In this document: in pieces, positions 36,819 to 49,600 of the stretch
Position numbering within the stretch: the first letter of the stretch is position 1
Layout: every line of letters begins with the position of its first letter
Origin: Ptiloglossa arizonensis
Lineage: Eukaryota > Arthropoda > Insecta > Hymenoptera > Colletidae
Length of the DNA stretch: 64,000 bases
Reading direction: 5' to 3'
Assembly (NCBI RefSeq): GCF_051014685.1
Contig: NW_027479798.1
Span: 1-64,000, forward strand
Notes under the pieces: generated by a model
Told to the model about the DNA's origin: nothing
What the model saw: only the letters and a program-made list of their open reading frames with translations
Databases searched by the model: none
Program-made: the position numbers and the translations under genes

Positions 36819-39800
36819 GGAGTTTGAAGCAAAGAAATGGTTGTGAAGGCAAAAAATTTTTCGCAATTCTGCTGCTCCAAACGCTTAACCAGAATGGCCT
36901 GGGGAAGAAATACACATCCCGTTGTAATCGGGCGAGTTTCTACTTTCAGATGCAATAGGAATTTTTGGGTTAGGTCAATCCGTTCGTGAGATATGGCAGT
37001 TTGAAGCTAAGAAATGGTTGAGAAGACAACAAATTTTGCGCACCTCTGCTGCTCCAAAGGCTTAACCAGAATGGCCTAGGGAAAAAATACACATACCCTT
37101 GTAATCGGGCGAGTTTCTACTTTCAGACGCAACAGGCATTTTTGGGTTAGGTCAATCCGTTCGCGAGGTATGGGAGTTTGAAGCAAAGAAATGGTTGAGA
37201 AGGCAAAAAATTTTTCGCAATTCTGCTGCTCCAAACGCTTAACCAGAGTGGCCTAGGGAAAAAATACACATACCGTTGTAATCGGGCGAGTTTCTACTTT
37301 CAGATGCAATAGGAATTTTTGGGTTAGGTCAATCCGTTCGCTAGATATGGGAGTTTGAAGCCAAGAAATGGTTGAGAAGGCAAAAAATTTTTCGCAATTC
37401 TGCTGCTCCAAACGCTTAACCAGAATGGCCTAGGGAAAAAATACACATACCGTTGTAATCGGGCGAGTTTCTACTTTCAGACGCAACAGGCATTTTTGGG
37501 TTAGGTCAATCCGTTCGCGAGATATGGGAGTTTGAAGCCAAGAAATGGTTGAGAAGGCAAAAAATTTTTCGCAATTCTGCTGCTCCAAACGCTTAACCAG
37601 AGTGGCCTAGGGAAAAAATACACATACCGTTGTAATCGGGCGAGTTTCTACTTTCAGATGCAATAGGAATTTTTGGGTTAGGTCAATCCGTTCGCGAGAT
37701 ATGGGAGTTTGAAGCCAAGAAATGGTTGAGAAGGCAAAAAATTTTTCGCAATTCTGATGCTCCAAACGCTTAACCAGAATGGCCTAGGGAAAAAATACAC
37801 ATACCGTTGTAATCGGGCGAGTTTCTACTTTCAGATGCAATAGGAATTTTTGGGTTAGGTCAATCCGTTCGCGAGATATGGGAGTTTGAAGCCAAGAAAT
37901 GGTTGAGAGGGCAGAAAATTTTTCGCAATTCATCTGCTCCACACGCTTAACCAGAATGGCCTAGGGAAAAAATACACATACCGTTGTAATCGGGCGAGTT
38001 TCAGCTTTCAGATGCAATAGGAATTTTTGGGTTAGGTCTATCCTTTCGCGAGATATGGGAGTTTGAAACTAAGAAATGGTTGAGAAGACAACAAATTTTT
38101 CGCACTTCTGCTGCTCCAAACGCTCAACCAGAATGGCCTAGGAAAAAAATACACATACCGTTGTAATCGGGGGAGTTTCTACTTTCAGACGCAACAGGAA
38201 TTTTTGGGTTAGGACAATCCGTTCGCGAGATATGGGAGTTTGAAGCCAAGAAATGGTTGAGAAGGCAGAAAATTTTTCGCAATTCTGCGGCTTCAAACGC
38301 TTAACCAGAGTGGCCTAGGGAAAAAATACACATACCGCTGTAATCGGGCGAGTTTCTACTTTCAGATGCAATAGGAATTTTTGGGTTAGGACAATCCGTT
38401 CGCGAGATATGGGAGTTTGAAGCCAAGAAATGGTTGAGAAGGCAAAAAATTTTTCGCAATTCTGCTGCTCCAAACGCTTAACCAGAATGGCCTAGGGTAA
38501 AAATACACATACCGTTGTAATCGGGGGAGTTTCTACTTTCAGATGCAACAGGAATTTTTGGGTTAGGTCAATCCGTTCGCGAGATATGGGAGTTTGAAGC
38601 TAAGAAATGGTTGAGAAGACAACAAATTTTTCGCACTTCTGCTGCTCCAAACGCTTAACCAGAATGGCCTAGGGAAAAAATACACATACCGTTGTAATCG
38701 GGCGAGATTCGACCTTCAGATGCAATAGGAATTTTTGGGTTAGGTCAATCCGTTCGCGAGATATGGGAGTTTGAAGCCAAGAAATGGTTGAGAAGACAAC
38801 AAATTTTTCGCACTTCTGCTGCTCCAAACGCTCAACCAGAATGGCCTAGGAAAAAAATACACATACCGTTGTAATCGGGGGAGTTTCTACTTTCAGACGC
38901 AACAGGAATTTTTGGGTTAGGACAATCCGTTCGCGAGTAATGGGAGTTTGAAGCCAAGAAATGGTTGAGAAGGCAGAAAATTTTTCGCAATTCTGCTGCT
39001 CCAAACGCTTAACCAGAGTGGCCTAGGGAAAAAATACACATACCGCTGTAATCGGGCGAGTTTCTACTTTCAGATGCAATAGGAATTTTTGGGTTAGGTC
39101 AATCCGTTCGCGAGATATGGGAGTTTGAAGCCAAGAAATGGTTGAGAAGGCAAAAAATTTTTCGCAATTCTGCTGCTCCAAACGCTCAACCAGAATGGCC
39201 TAGGAAAAAAATACACATACCTTTGTAATCGGGGGAGTTTCTACTTTCAGATGCAATAGGAATTTTTGGGTTAGGTCAATCCGTTCGCGAGATATGGGAG
39301 TTTGAAGCTAAGAAATGGTTGAGAAGACAACAAATTTTTTGCACTTCTGCTGCTCCAAACGCTTAACCAGAATGGTATAGGCAAAAAATACACATACCGT
39401 TGTAATCGGGCGAGTTTCTACTTTCAGACGCAACAGGAATTTTTGGGTTAGGTCAATCCGTTCGCGAGATATGGGAGTTTGAAGCCAAGAAATGGTTGAG
39501 AAGGCAAAAAATTTTTCGCAATTCTGTTGCTCCAAACGCTTAACCAGAGTGGCCTAGGGAAAAAATACACATACCGTTGTAATCGGGCGAGTTTCTACTT
39601 TCAGATGCAATAGGAATTTTTGGGTTAGGTCAATCCGTTCGCGAGGTATGGGAGTTTGAAGCCAAGAAATGGTTGAGAAGGCAAAAAATTTTTCGCAATT
39701 CTGCTGCTCCAAACGCTTAACAAGAATGGCCTAGGGAAAAAATACACATACCGTTGTAATCGGGCGAGTTTCTACTTTCAGATGCAACAGGAATTTTTGG

Positions 39801-39827
39801 GTTAGGTCAATCCGTTCGCGAGATATG
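36819..39827 (+). repeat. Block E unit 3 (17 monomers)
   Basis: Unit of 3,009 bp. It retains the CCACACGC monomer (near 37932) and GCGGCTTCAAACGC (near 38286). It also has GCGAGTAATGGG near 38936, which reappears near 48848, 60174 and 61234, far to the right. Confidence 0.8.
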
Positions 39828-42800
39828 GGAGTTTGAAGCAAAGAAATGGTTGTGAAGGCAAAAAATTTTTCGCAATTCTGCTGCTCCAAACGCTTAACCA
39901 GAATGGCCTGGGGAAGAAATACACATAGCGTTGTAATCGGGCGAGTTTCTACTTTCAGATGCAATAGGAATTTTTGGGTTAGGTCAATCCGTTCGTGAGA
40001 TATGGCAGTTTGAAGCTAAGAAATGGTTGAGAAGACAACAAATTTTGCGCACCTCTGCTGCTCCAAACGCTTAACCAGAATGGCCTAGGGAAAAAATACA
40101 CATACCCTTGTAATCGGGCGAGTTTCTACTTTCAGACGCAACAGGCATTTTTGGGTTAGGTCAATCCGTTCGCGAGGTATGGGAGTTTGAAGCAAAGAAA
40201 TGGTTGAGAAGGCAAAAAATTTTTCGCAATTCTGCTGCTCCAAACGCTTAACCAGAGTGGCCTAGGGAAAAAATACACATACCGTTGTAATCGGGCGAGT
40301 TTCTACTTTCAGATGCAATAGGAATTTTTGGGTTAGGTCAATCCGTTCGCTAGATATGGGAGTTTGAAGCCAAGAAATGGTTGAGAAGGCAAAAAATTTT
40401 TCGCAATTCTGCTGCTCCAAACGCTTAACCAGAATGGCCTAGGGAAAAAATACACATACCGTTGTAATCGGGCGAGTTTCTACTTTCAGACGCAACAGGC
40501 ATTTTTGGGTTAGGTCAATCCGTTCGCGAGATATGGGAGTTTGAAGCCAAGAAATGGTTGAGAAGGCAAAAAATTTTTCGCAATTCTGCTGCTCCAAACG
40601 CTTAACCAGAGTGGCCTAGGGAAAAAATACACATACCGTTGTAATCGGGCGAGTTTCTACTTTCAGATGCAATAGGAATTTTTGGGTTAGGTCAATCCGT
40701 TCGCGAGATATGGGAGTTTGAAGCCAAGAAATGGTTGAGAAGGCAAAAAATTGTTCGCACTTCTGCTGCTCCAAACGCTTAACCAGATTGGCCTAGGGAA
40801 AAAATACACATACCGTTGTAATCGGGCGAGTTTCTACTTTCAGATGCAATAGGAATTTTTGGGTTAGGTCTATCCTTTCGCGAGATATGGGAGTTTGAAA
40901 CTAAGAAATGGTTGAGAAGACAACAAATTTTTCGCACTTCTGCTGCTCCAAACGCTCAACCAGAATGGCCTAGGAAAAAAATACACATACCGTTGTAATC
41001 GGGGGAGTTTCTACTTTCAGACGCAACAGGAATTTTTGGGTTAGGACAATCCGTTCGCGAGATATGGGAGTTTGAATCCAAGAAATGGTTGAGAAGGCAG
41101 AAAATTTTTCGCAATTCTGCTGCTCCAAACGCTTAACCAGAGTGGCCTAGGGAAAAAATACACATACCGCTGTAATCGGGAGAGTTTCTACTTTCAGACG
41201 CAACAGGAATTTTTGGGTTATGTCAATCCGTTCGCGAGATATGGGAGTTTGAAGCCAAGAAATGGTTGAGAAGGCAAAAAATTTTTCGCACTTCTGCTGC
41301 TCCAAACGCTTAACCAGATTGGCCTAGGGAAAAAATACACATACCGTTGTAATCGGGCGAGTTTCTACTTTCAGATGCAATAGGAATTTTTGGGTTAGGT
41401 CTATCCTTTCGCGAGATATGGGAGTTTGAAACTAAGAAATGGTTGAGAAGACATCAAATTTTTCGCACGTCTGCTGCTCCAAACGCTCAACCAGAATGGC
41501 CTAGGAAAAAAATACACATACCGTTGTAATCGGGGGAGTTTCTACTTTCAGACGCAACAGGAATTTTTGGGTTAGGACAATCCGTTCGCGAGATATGGGA
41601 GTTTGAAGCCAAGAAATGGTTGAGAAGGCAGAAAATTTTTCGCAATTCTGCTGCTCCAAACGCTTAACCAGAGTGGCCTAGGGAAAAAATACACATACCG
41701 CTGTAATCGGGCGAGTTTCTACTTTCAGATGCAATAGGAATTTTTGGGTTAGGTCAATCCGTTCGCGAGATATGGGAGTTTGAAGCCAAGAAATGGTTGA
41801 GAAGGCAAAAAATTTTTCGCAATTCTGCTGCTCCAAACGCTTAACCAGAATGGCCTAGGGAAAAAATACACATACCGTTGTAATCGGGGGAGATTCGACT
41901 TTCAGATGCAATAGGAATTTTTGGGTTAGGTCAATCCGTTCGCGAGATATGGGAGTTTGAAACTAAGAAATGGTTGAGAAGACAACAAATTTTTCGCACT
42001 TCTGCTGCTCCAAACGCTCAACCAGAATGGCCTAGGAAAAAAATACACATACCGTTGTAATCGGGGGAGTTTCTACTTTCAGACGCAACAGGAATTTTTG
42101 GGTTAGGACAATCCGTTCGCGAGATATGGGAGTTTGAAGCCAAGAAATGGTTGAGAAGGCAGAAAATTTTTCGCAATTCTGCTGCTCCAAACGCTTAACC
42201 AGAGTGGCCTAGGGAAAAAAATACACATACCGCTGTAATCGGGCGAGTTTCTACTTTCAGATGCAAAAGGAATTTTTGGGTTAGGTCAATCCGTTCGCGA
42301 GATATGGGAGTTTGAAGCCAAGAAATGGTTGAGAAGGCAAAAAATTTTTCGCAATTCTGCTGCTCCAAACGCTTAACCAGAATGGCCTAGGGTAAAAATA
42401 CACATACCGTTGTAATCGGGGGAGTTTCTACTTTCAGATGCAACAGGAATTTTTGGGTTAGGTCAATCCGTTCGCGAGATATGGGAGTTTGAAGCTAAGA
42501 AATGGTTGAGAAGACAACAAATTTTTCGCACTTCTGCTGCTCCAAACGCTTAACCAGAATTGCCTAGGGAAAAAATACACATGCCGTTGTAATCGGGCGA
42601 GATTCGACTTTCAGATGCAATAGGAATTTTTGGGTTAGGTCAATCCGTTCGCGAGATATGGGAGTTTGAAGCTAAGAAATGGTTGAGAAGACAACAAATT
42701 TTTCGCACTTCTGCTGCTCCAAACGCTTAACCAGAATGGTATAGGCAAAAAATACACATACCGTTGTAATCGGGCGAGTTTCTACTTTCAGACGCAACAG

Positions 42801-42910
42801 GAATTTTTGGGTTAGGTCAATCCGTTCGCGAGATATGGGAGTTTGAAGCCAAGAAATGGTTGAGAAGGCAAAAAATTTGTCGCACTTCTGCTGCTCCAAA
42901 CGCTTAACCA
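39828..42910 (+). repeat. Block E unit 4, merging into trimer-rich array
   Basis: Begins with the same anchor and series as units 1-3 to about 40.7 kb. It then passes into the GTCTATCCTTTCGCG / GAAACTAAG / GGGGGAGTTTC series typical of the right half. The part 40797-42910 recurs at 51241-53353. An extra A lies in the run at 42215-42221. Confidence 0.78.
40797..42910 (+). repeat. 2.1-kb segmental duplicate, left copy
   Basis: Matches 51241-53353 at about 10,444 bp (59 monomers plus the extra A at 42215). Shared marks in order are GTTTGAATCCAAG (41071 and 51515 region), TTATGTCAATCC, ACATCAAATTTTTCGCACG (41451 and 51895), GGGGGAGATTCGAC, GATGCAAAAGG, CCTAGGGTAAAAATAC, CAGAATTGCC, ACACATGCCG (atgcc at 42581 and 53024) and AATTTGTCGCAC. 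Confidence 0.83.
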
Positions 42911-43814
42911 GAATGGCCTAGGAAAAAAATACACATACCGTTGTAATCGGGCGAGTTTCTACTTTCAGACGCAACAGGAATTTTTGGGTTAGGACAATCC
43001 GTTCGCGAGATATGGGAGTTTGAAGCCAAGAAATGGTTGAGAAGGCAGAAAATTTTTCGCAATTCTGCTGCTCCAAACGCTTAACCAGAGTGGCCTAGGG
43101 AAAAAATACACATACCGTTGTAATCGGGCGAGTTTCTACTTTCAGATGCAATAGGAATTTTTGGGTTAGGTCAATCCGTTCGCGAGATATGGGAGTTTGA
43201 AGCCAAGAAATGGTTGAGAAGGCAAAAAATTTTTCGCACTTCTGCTGCTCCAAACGCTTAACCAGATTGGCCTAGGGAAAAAATACACATACCGTTGTAA
43301 TCGGGCGAGTTTCTACTTTCAGATGCAATAGGAATTTTTGGGTTAGGTCTATCCTTTCGCGAGATATGGGAGTTTGAAACTAAGAAATGGTTGAGAAGAC
43401 AACAAATTTTTCGCACTTCTGCTGCTCCAAACGCTCAACCAGAATGGCCTAGGAAAAAAATACACATACCGTTGTAATCGGGGGAGTTTCTACTTTCAGA
43501 CGCAACAGGAATTTTTGGGTTAGGACAATCCGTTCGCGAGATATGGGAGTTTGAATCCAAGAAATGGTTGAGAAGGCAGAAAATTTTTCGCAATTCTGCT
43601 GCTCCAAACGCTTAACCAGAGTGGCCTAGGGAAAAAATACACATACCGCTGTAATCGGGAGAGTTTCTACTTTCAGACGCAACAGGAATTTTTGGGTTAT
43701 GTCAATCCGTTCGCGAGATATGGGAGTTTGAAGCCAAGAAATGGTTGAGAAGGCAAAAAATTTTTCGCACTTCTGCTGCTCCAAACGCTTAACCAGATTG
43801 GCCTAGGGAAGAAA
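42911..43814 (+). repeat. Junction stretch between blocks E and F
   Basis: About five ordinary monomers. From 43.3 kb the sequence repeats the GAATCCAAG and TTATGTCAATCC series seen 14 monomers to the left (the GAATCCAAG marks at 41074 and 43553 are 2,479 bp apart, one of those bases being the extra A). The GGGAAGAAATAC near 43806 is a private change. Nothing other than satellite is present. Confidence 0.75.
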
Positions 43815-45230
43815 TACACATACCGTTGTAATCGGGCGAGTTTCTACTTTCAGATGCAATAGGAATTTTTGGGTTAGGTCTATCCTTTCGCGAGATATGG
43901 GAGTTTGAAACTAAGAAATGGTTGAGAAGACATCAAATTTTTCGCACGTCTGCTGCTCCAAACGCTCAACCAGAATGGCCTAGGAAAAAAATACACATAC
44001 CGTTGTAATCGGGGGAGTTTCTACTTTCAGACGCAACAGGAATTTTTGGGTTAGGACAATCCGTTCGCGAGATATGGGAGTTTGAAGCCAAGAAATGGTT
44101 GAGAAGGCAGAAAATTTTTCGCAATTCTGCTGCTCCAAACGCTTAACCAGAGTGGCCTAGGGAAAAAATACACATACCGCTGTAATCGGGCGAGTTTCTA
44201 CTTTCAGATGCAATAGGAATTTTTGGGTTAGGTCAATCCGTTCGCGAGATATGGGAGTTTGAAGCCAAGAAATGGTTGAGAAGGCAAAAAATTTTTCGCA
44301 ATTCTGCTGCTCCAAACGCTTAACCAGATTGGCCTAGGGAAAAAATACACATACCGTTGTAATCGGGCGAGTTTCTACTTTCAGATGCAATAGGAATTTT
44401 TGGGTTAGGTCTATCCTTTCGCGAGATATGGGAGTTTGAAACTAAGAAATGGTTGAGAAGACATCAAATTTTTCGCACGTCTGCTGCTCCAAACGCTCAA
44501 CCAGAATGGCCTAGGAAAAAAATACACATACCGTTGTAATCGGGGGAGTTTCTACTTTCAGACGCAACAGGAATTTTTGGGTTAGGACAATCCGTTCGCG
44601 AGATATGGGAGTTTGAAGCCAAGAAATGGTTGAGAAGGCAGAAAATTTTTCGCAATTCTGCTGCTCCAAACGCTTAACCAGAGTGGCCTAGGGAAAAAAT
44701 ACACATACCGCTGTAATCGGGCGAGTTTCTACTTTCAGATGCAATAGGAATTTTTGGGTTAGGTCAATCCGTTCGCGAGATATGGGAGTTTGAAGCCAAG
44801 AAATGGTTGAGAAGGCAAAAAATTTTTCGCAATTCTGCTGCTCCAAACGCTTAACCAGAATGGCCTAGGGAAAAAATACACATACCGCTGTAATCGGGCG
44901 AGTTTCTACTTTCAGATGCAAAAGGAATTTTTGGGTTAGGTCAATCCGTTCGCGAGATATGGGAGTTTGAAGCCAAGAAATGGTTGAGAAGGCAAAAAAT
45001 TTTTCGCAATTCTGCTGCTCCAAACGCTTAACCAGAATGGCCTAGGGTAAAAATACACATACCGTTGTAATCGGGGGAGTTTCTACTTTCAGATGCAACA
45101 GGAATTTTTGGGTTAGGTCAATCCGTTCGCGAGATATGGGAGTTTGAAGCTAAGAAATGGTTGAGAAGACAACAAATTTTTCGCACTTCTGCTGCTCCAA
45201 ACGCTTAACCAGAATGGCCTAGGGAAAAAA
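43815..45230 (+). repeat. 8-monomer (1,416-bp) tandem unit, copy 1
   Basis: First of two adjacent 1,416-bp units. It is built from two 531-bp trimers, each starting with GTCTATCCTTTCGCG and ACATCAAATTTTTCGCACG (43930 and 44461), followed by two further monomers with GATGCAAAAGG (44915) and CCTAGGGTAAAAATAC. The trimer order is: a GAAACTAAG monomer with GCTCAACC and GGGGGAGTTTC; a GGCAGAAAA monomer with CAGAGTGGCC and CCGCTG; then a plain type A monomer. Confidence 0.88.
44450..44503 (+). other. Short dyad within the monomer (example with perfect arms)
   Basis: TGGTTGAG at 44450-44457 is the exact reverse complement of CTCAACCA at 44496-44503, with 38 bases between that include the A/T tract. 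In ordinary monomers the right arm reads CTTAACCA (66-73 in the first copy), leaving one G opposite T, which in RNA would be a G-U pair. The GCTCAACC variant with perfect arms is frequent in the right half. A hairpin or cruciform role is inference; eight-base arms can arise by chance. Confidence 0.4.
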
Positions 45231-46646
45231 TACACATACCGTTGTAATCGGGCGAGTTTCTACTTTCAGATGCAATAGGAATTTTTGGGTTAGGTCTATC
45301 CTTTCGCGAGATATGGGAGTTTGAAACTAAGAAATGGTTGAGAAGACATCAAATTTTTCGCACGTCTGCTGCTCCAAACGCTCAACCAGAATGGCCTAGG
45401 AAAAAAATACACATACCGTTGTAATCGGGGGAGTTTCTACTTTCAGACGCAACAGGAATTTTTGGGTTAGGACAATCCGTTCGCGAGATATGGGAGTTTG
45501 AAGCCAAGAAATGGTTGAGAAGGCAGAAAATTTTTCGCAATTCTGCTGCTCCAAACGCTTAACCAGAGTGGCCTAGGGAAAAAATACACATACCGCTGTA
45601 ATCGGGCGAGTTTCTACTTTCAGATGCAATAGGAATTTTTGGGTTAGGTCAATCCGTTCGCGAGATATGGGAGTTTGAAGCCAAGAAATGGTTGAGAAGG
45701 CAAAAAATTTTTCGCAATTCTGCTGCTCCAAACGCTTAACCAGATTGGCCTAGGGAAAAAATACACATACCGTTGTAATCGGGCGAGTTTCTACTTTCAG
45801 ATGCAATAGGAATTTTTGGGTTAGGTCTATCCTTTCGCGAGATATGGGAGTTTGAAACTAAGAAATGGTTGAGAAGACATCAAATTTTTCGCACGTCTGC
45901 TGCTCCAAACGCTCAACCAGAATGGCCTAGGAAAAAAATACACATACCGTTGTAATCGGGGGAGTTTCTACTTTCAGACGCAACAGGAATTTTTGGGTTA
46001 GGACAATCCGTTCGCGAGATATGGGAGTTTGAAGCCAAGAAATGGTTGAGAAGGCAGAAAATTTTTCGCAATTCTGCTGCTCCAAACGCTTAACCAGAGT
46101 GGCCTAGGGAAAAAATACACATACCGCTGTAATCGGGCGAGTTTCTACTTTCAGATGCAATAGGAATTTTTGGGTTAGGTCAATCCGTTCGCGAGATATG
46201 GGAGTTTGAAGCCAAGAAATGGTTGAGAAGGCAAAAAATTTTTCGCAATTCTGCTGCTCCAAACGCTTAACCAGAATGGCCTAGGGAAAAAATACACATA
46301 CCGCTGTAATCGGGCGAGTTTCTACTTTCAGATGCAAAAGGAATTTTTGGGTTAGGTCAATCCGTTCGCGAGATATGGGAGTTTGAAGCCAAGAAATGGT
46401 TGAGAAGGCAAAAAATTTTTCGCAATTCTGCTGCTCCAAACGCTTAACCAGAATGGCCTAGGGTAAAAATACACATACCGTTGTAATCGGGGGAGTTTCT
46501 ACTTTCAGATGCAACAGGAATTTTTGGGTTAGGTCAATCCGTTCGCGAGATATGGGAGTTTGAAGCTAAGAAATGGTTGAGAAGACAACAAATTTTTCGC
46601 ACTTCTGCTGCTCCAAACGCTTAACCAGAATGGCCTAGGGAAAAAA
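45231..46646 (+). repeat. 8-monomer (1,416-bp) tandem unit, copy 2
   Basis: ACATCAAATTTTTCGCACG lies at 45346 and 45877, and GATGCAAAAGG at 46331, each 1,416 bp from its place in copy 1. I compared roughly 44341-44920 with 45757-46336 base by base and saw no difference. It ends where ACACATGCCG (46652) replaces ACACATACCG. Confidence 0.88.
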
Positions 46647-49600
46647 TACACATGCCGTTGTAATCGGGCGAGATTCGACTTTCAGATGCAATAGGAATTT
46701 TTGGGTTAGGTCAATCCGTTCGCGAGATATGGGAGTTTGAAGCTAAGAAATGGTTGAGAAGACAACAAATTTTTCGCACTTCTGCTGCTCCAAACGCTTA
46801 ACCAGAATGGTATAGGCAAAAAATACACATACCGTTGTAATCGGGCGAGTTTCTACTTTCAGACGCAACAGGAATTTTTGGGTTAGGTCAATCCGTTCGC
46901 GAGATATGGGAGTTTGAAGCCAAGAAATGGTTGAGAAGGCAAAAAATTTGTCGCACTTCTGCTGCTCCAAACGCTTAACCAGATTGGCCTAGGGAAAAAA
47001 TACACATACCGTTGTAATCGGGCGAGTTTCTACTTTCAGATGCAATAGGAATTTTTGGGTTAGGTCTATCCTTTCGCGAGATATGGGAGTTTGAAACTAA
47101 GAAATGGTTGAGAAGACAACAAATTTTTCGCACGTCTGCTGCTCCAAACGCTCAACCAGAATGGCCTAGGAAAAAAATACACATACCGTTGTAATCGGGG
47201 GAGTTTCTACTTTCAGACGCAACAGGAATTTTTGGGTTAGGACAATCCGTTCGCGAGATATGGGAGTTTGAAGCCAAGAAATGGTTGAGAAGGCAGAAAA
47301 TTTTTCGCAATTCTGCTGCTCCAAACGCTTAACCAGAGTGGCCTAGGGAAAAAATACACATACCGCTGTAATCGGGCGAGTTTCTACTTTCAGATGCAAT
47401 AGGAATTTTTGGGTTAGGTCAATCCGTTCGCGAGATATGGGAGTTTGAAGCCAAGAAATGGTTGAGAAGGCAAAAAATTTTTCGCAATTCTGCTGCTCCA
47501 AACGCTTAACCAGAATGGCCTAGGGAAAAAATACACATACCGTTGTAATCGGGGGAGATTCGACTTTCAGATGCAATAGGAATTTTTGGGTTAGTTCAAT
47601 CCGTTCGCGAGATATGGGAGTTTGAAACTAAGAAATGGTTGAGAAGACAACAAATTTTTCGCACTTCTGCTGCTCCAAACGCTCAACCAGAATGGCCTAG
47701 GAAAAAAATACACATACCGTTGTAATCGGGGGAGTTTCTACTTTCAGACGCAACAGGAATTTTTGGGTTAGGACAATCCGTTCGCGAGATATGGGAGTTT
47801 GAAGCCAAGAAATGGTTGAGAAGGCAGAAAATTTTTCGCAATTCTGCTGCTCCAAACGCTTAACCAGAGTGGCCTAGGGAAAAAATACACATACCGCTGT
47901 AATCGGGCGAGTTTCTACTTTCAGATGCAATAGGAATTTTTGGGTTAGGTCAATCCGTTCGCGAGATATGGGAGTTTGAAGCCAAGAAATGGTTGAGAAG
48001 GCAAAAAATTTTTCGCAATTCTGCTGCTCCAAACGCTTAACCAGAATGGCCTAGGGTAAAAATACACATACCCTTGTAATCGGGGGAGTTTCTACTTTCA
48101 GATGCAACAGGAATTTTTGGGTTAGGTCAATCCGTTCGCGAGATATGGGAGTTTGAAGCTAAGAAATGGTTGAGAAGACAACAAATTTTTCGCACTTCTG
48201 CTGCTCCAAACGCTTAACCAGAATGGCCTAGGGAAAAAATACACATACCGTTGTAATCGGGCGAGATTCGACTTTCAGATGCAATAGGAATTTTTGGGTT
48301 AGGTCAATCCGTTCGCGAGATATGGGAGTTTGAAGCTAAGAAATGGTTGAGAAGACAACAAATTTTTCGCACTTCTGCTGCTCCAAACGCTTAACCAGAA
48401 TGGTATAGGCAAAAAATACACATACCGTTGTAATCGGGCGAGTTTCTACTTTCAGACGCAACAGGAATTTTTGGGTTAGGTCAATCCGTTCGCGAGATAT
48501 GGGAGTTTGAAGCCAAGAAATGGTTGAGAAGGCAAAAAATTTTTCGCAATTCTGCTTCTCCAAACGCTTAACCAGATTGGCCTAGGGAAAAAATACACAT
48601 ACCGTTGTAATCGGGAGAGTTTCTACTTTCAGATGCAATAGGAATTTTTGGGTTTGGTCAATCGTTTCGCGAGATATGGGAGTTTGAAACTAAGAAATGG
48701 TTGAGAAGACAACAAATTTTTCGCACTTCTGCTGCTCCAAACGCTCAACCAGAATGGCCTAGGAAAAAAATACACATACCGTTGTAATCGGGGGAGTTTC
48801 TACTTTCAGACGCAACAGGAATTTTTGGGTTAGGACAATCCGTTCGCGAGTAATGGGAGTTTGAAGCCAAGAAATGGTTGAGAAGGCAGAAAATTTTTCG
48901 CAATTCTGCTGCTCCAAACGCTTAACCAGAGTGGCCTAGGGAAAAAATACACATACCGCTGTAATCGGGCGAGTTTCTACTTTCAGATGCAATAGGAATT
49001 TTTGGGTTAGGTCAATCCGTTCGCGAGATATGGGAGCTTGAAGTCAAGAAATGGTTGAGAAGGCAAAAAATTTTTCGCAATTCTGCTGCTCCAAACGCTC
49101 AACCAGAATGGCCTAGGAAAAAAATACACATACCGTTGTAATCGGGGGAGTTTCTACTTTCAGATGCAATAGGAATTTTTGGGTTAGGTCAATCCGTTCG
49201 CGAGATATGGGAGTTTGAAGCTAAGAAATGGTTGAGAAGACAACAAATTTTTCGCACTTCTGCTGCTCCAAACGCTTAACCAGAATGGTATAGGCAAAAA
49301 ATACACATACCGTTGTAATCGGGCGAGTTTCTACTTTCAGACGCAACAGGAATTTTTGGGTTAGGTCAATCCGTTCGCGAGATATGGGAGTTTGAAGCCA
49401 AGAAATGGTTGAGAAGGCAAAAAATTTTTCGCAATTCTGCTGCTCCAAACGCTTAATCAGATTGGCCTAGGGAAAAAATACACATACCGTTGTAATCGGG
49501 CGAGTTTCTACTTTCAGATGCAATAGGAATTTTTGGGTTTGGTCAATCGTTTCGCGAGATATGGGAGTTTGAAACTAAGAAATGGTTGAGAAGACAACAA

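Larger units (their letters stand above)
29331..43814 (+). repeat. Block E: anchored HOR with variable unit length (19, 16, 17 monomers)
   Basis: The rare monomer with GCAAAGAAATGGTTGTGAAGG starts at 30623, 33987, 36819 and 39828. Spacings are 3,364, 2,832 and 3,009 bp, that is 19 monomers plus one base, 16 and 17. After each anchor the same series follows: CCTGGGGAAGAAATAC, CGTGAGATATGGCAG, ATTTTGCGCACCTC, CGAGGTATGGGAG and TTCGCTAGATATGGG. Three of the four units then carry TTCTGATGCTCC; the fourth (near 40747) has ATTGTTCGCACTTC there. The right part of each unit differs in which monomers are present. No gene or foreign insert is visible. Confidence 0.85.
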
